From the NCBI GenBank assembly GCA_016866575.1, contig VGMA01000003.1, forward strand, positions 1-37,430: a DNA stretch of 37,430 nt, written 5' to 3'. Below are positions 37,286-37,430 of this stretch, in pieces. The position numbers were made by a program, and so were the translations under genes. The stretch's first letter is position 1. Every line of letters starts with the position of its first letter. The notes beneath the pieces are model-generated. The model had not been told where the DNA came from. It saw nothing but the letters and a program-made list of their open reading frames with translations, and did no database searches. The stretch comes from Chlamydiota bacterium (GTDB lineage Bacteria; Chlamydiota; Chlamydiia; Chlamydiales; VGMA01).

Positions 37286-37430
37286 ATGAGAAAATTTTTA
37301 CCACTTTTTTTTATTTTTTTTAGCACTTTGTATGCCGAATATCTAGACGTAGATAAGCTTTTTCTTCAAAGATCGCAAAGATATTCTCTAAAAGATGCGG
37401 ATAAAATCATTGTTTTTTCAGCAAAAAGAA
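37286..37430 (+). CDS. N-terminal fragment of a secreted protein (runs off the window)
   Basis: MRKFLPLFFIFFSTLYAEYLDVDKLFLQRSQRYSLKDADKIIVFSAKR: open to the window end, signal-peptide-like start. Confidence 0.6.
   Translation, partial: MRKFLPLFFIFFSTLYAEYLDVDKLFLQRSQRYSLKDADKIIVFSAKR

Noticed and set aside
1-37430. CRISPR arrays, IS elements, phage modules, rRNA
   Set aside because: No regularly spaced direct repeats, transposase or integrase motifs, or rRNA sequence seen on reading.

Overview
This 37.4 kb window is densely coding and looks like a chromosomal segment of a member of the Chlamydiota, probably an environmental (Parachlamydiales-like) lineage rather than Chlamydiaceae. That placement rests on protein motifs and gene order recognised by eye, such as mreB-pckG and kdsA-lptC-lptA-lptB, plus an AsnRS. 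No database search was run. Recognisable housekeeping content: mreB 3' end, pckG, a cyclopropane-fatty-acid synthase-like protein, dtd, ndk, a GT9 heptosyltransferase, dapB-kdsA-lptC-lptA-lptB, a VanX/DdpX dipeptidase, a KH protein, rluD-like, a class C beta-lactamase-like serine hydrolase, hemA, asnS, nfo, rpsD, trhO, recO, rlmN/cfr-like, hpf, a glyoxalase II-like protein and two tRNA-Arg genes. Accessory features worth a second look: (i) an MGDG-synthase/GT28-like protein split by one in-frame TAG, with a duplicated C-terminal helical module; (ii) a tightly overlapping hpf - PD-(D/E)XK nuclease - Maf/DUF115 - MORN2 - Maf/DUF115 - glyoxalase II-like gene string, whose last protein has lost the metal-ligand Asp of THxHxDH; (iii) a 731-aa candidate inclusion-membrane protein with a bilobed hydrophobic segment and two C-terminal tandem repeats; (iv) an 872-aa protein with dispersed DHH-phosphoesterase motifs; (v) nested perfect inverted repeats in the hemA leader.
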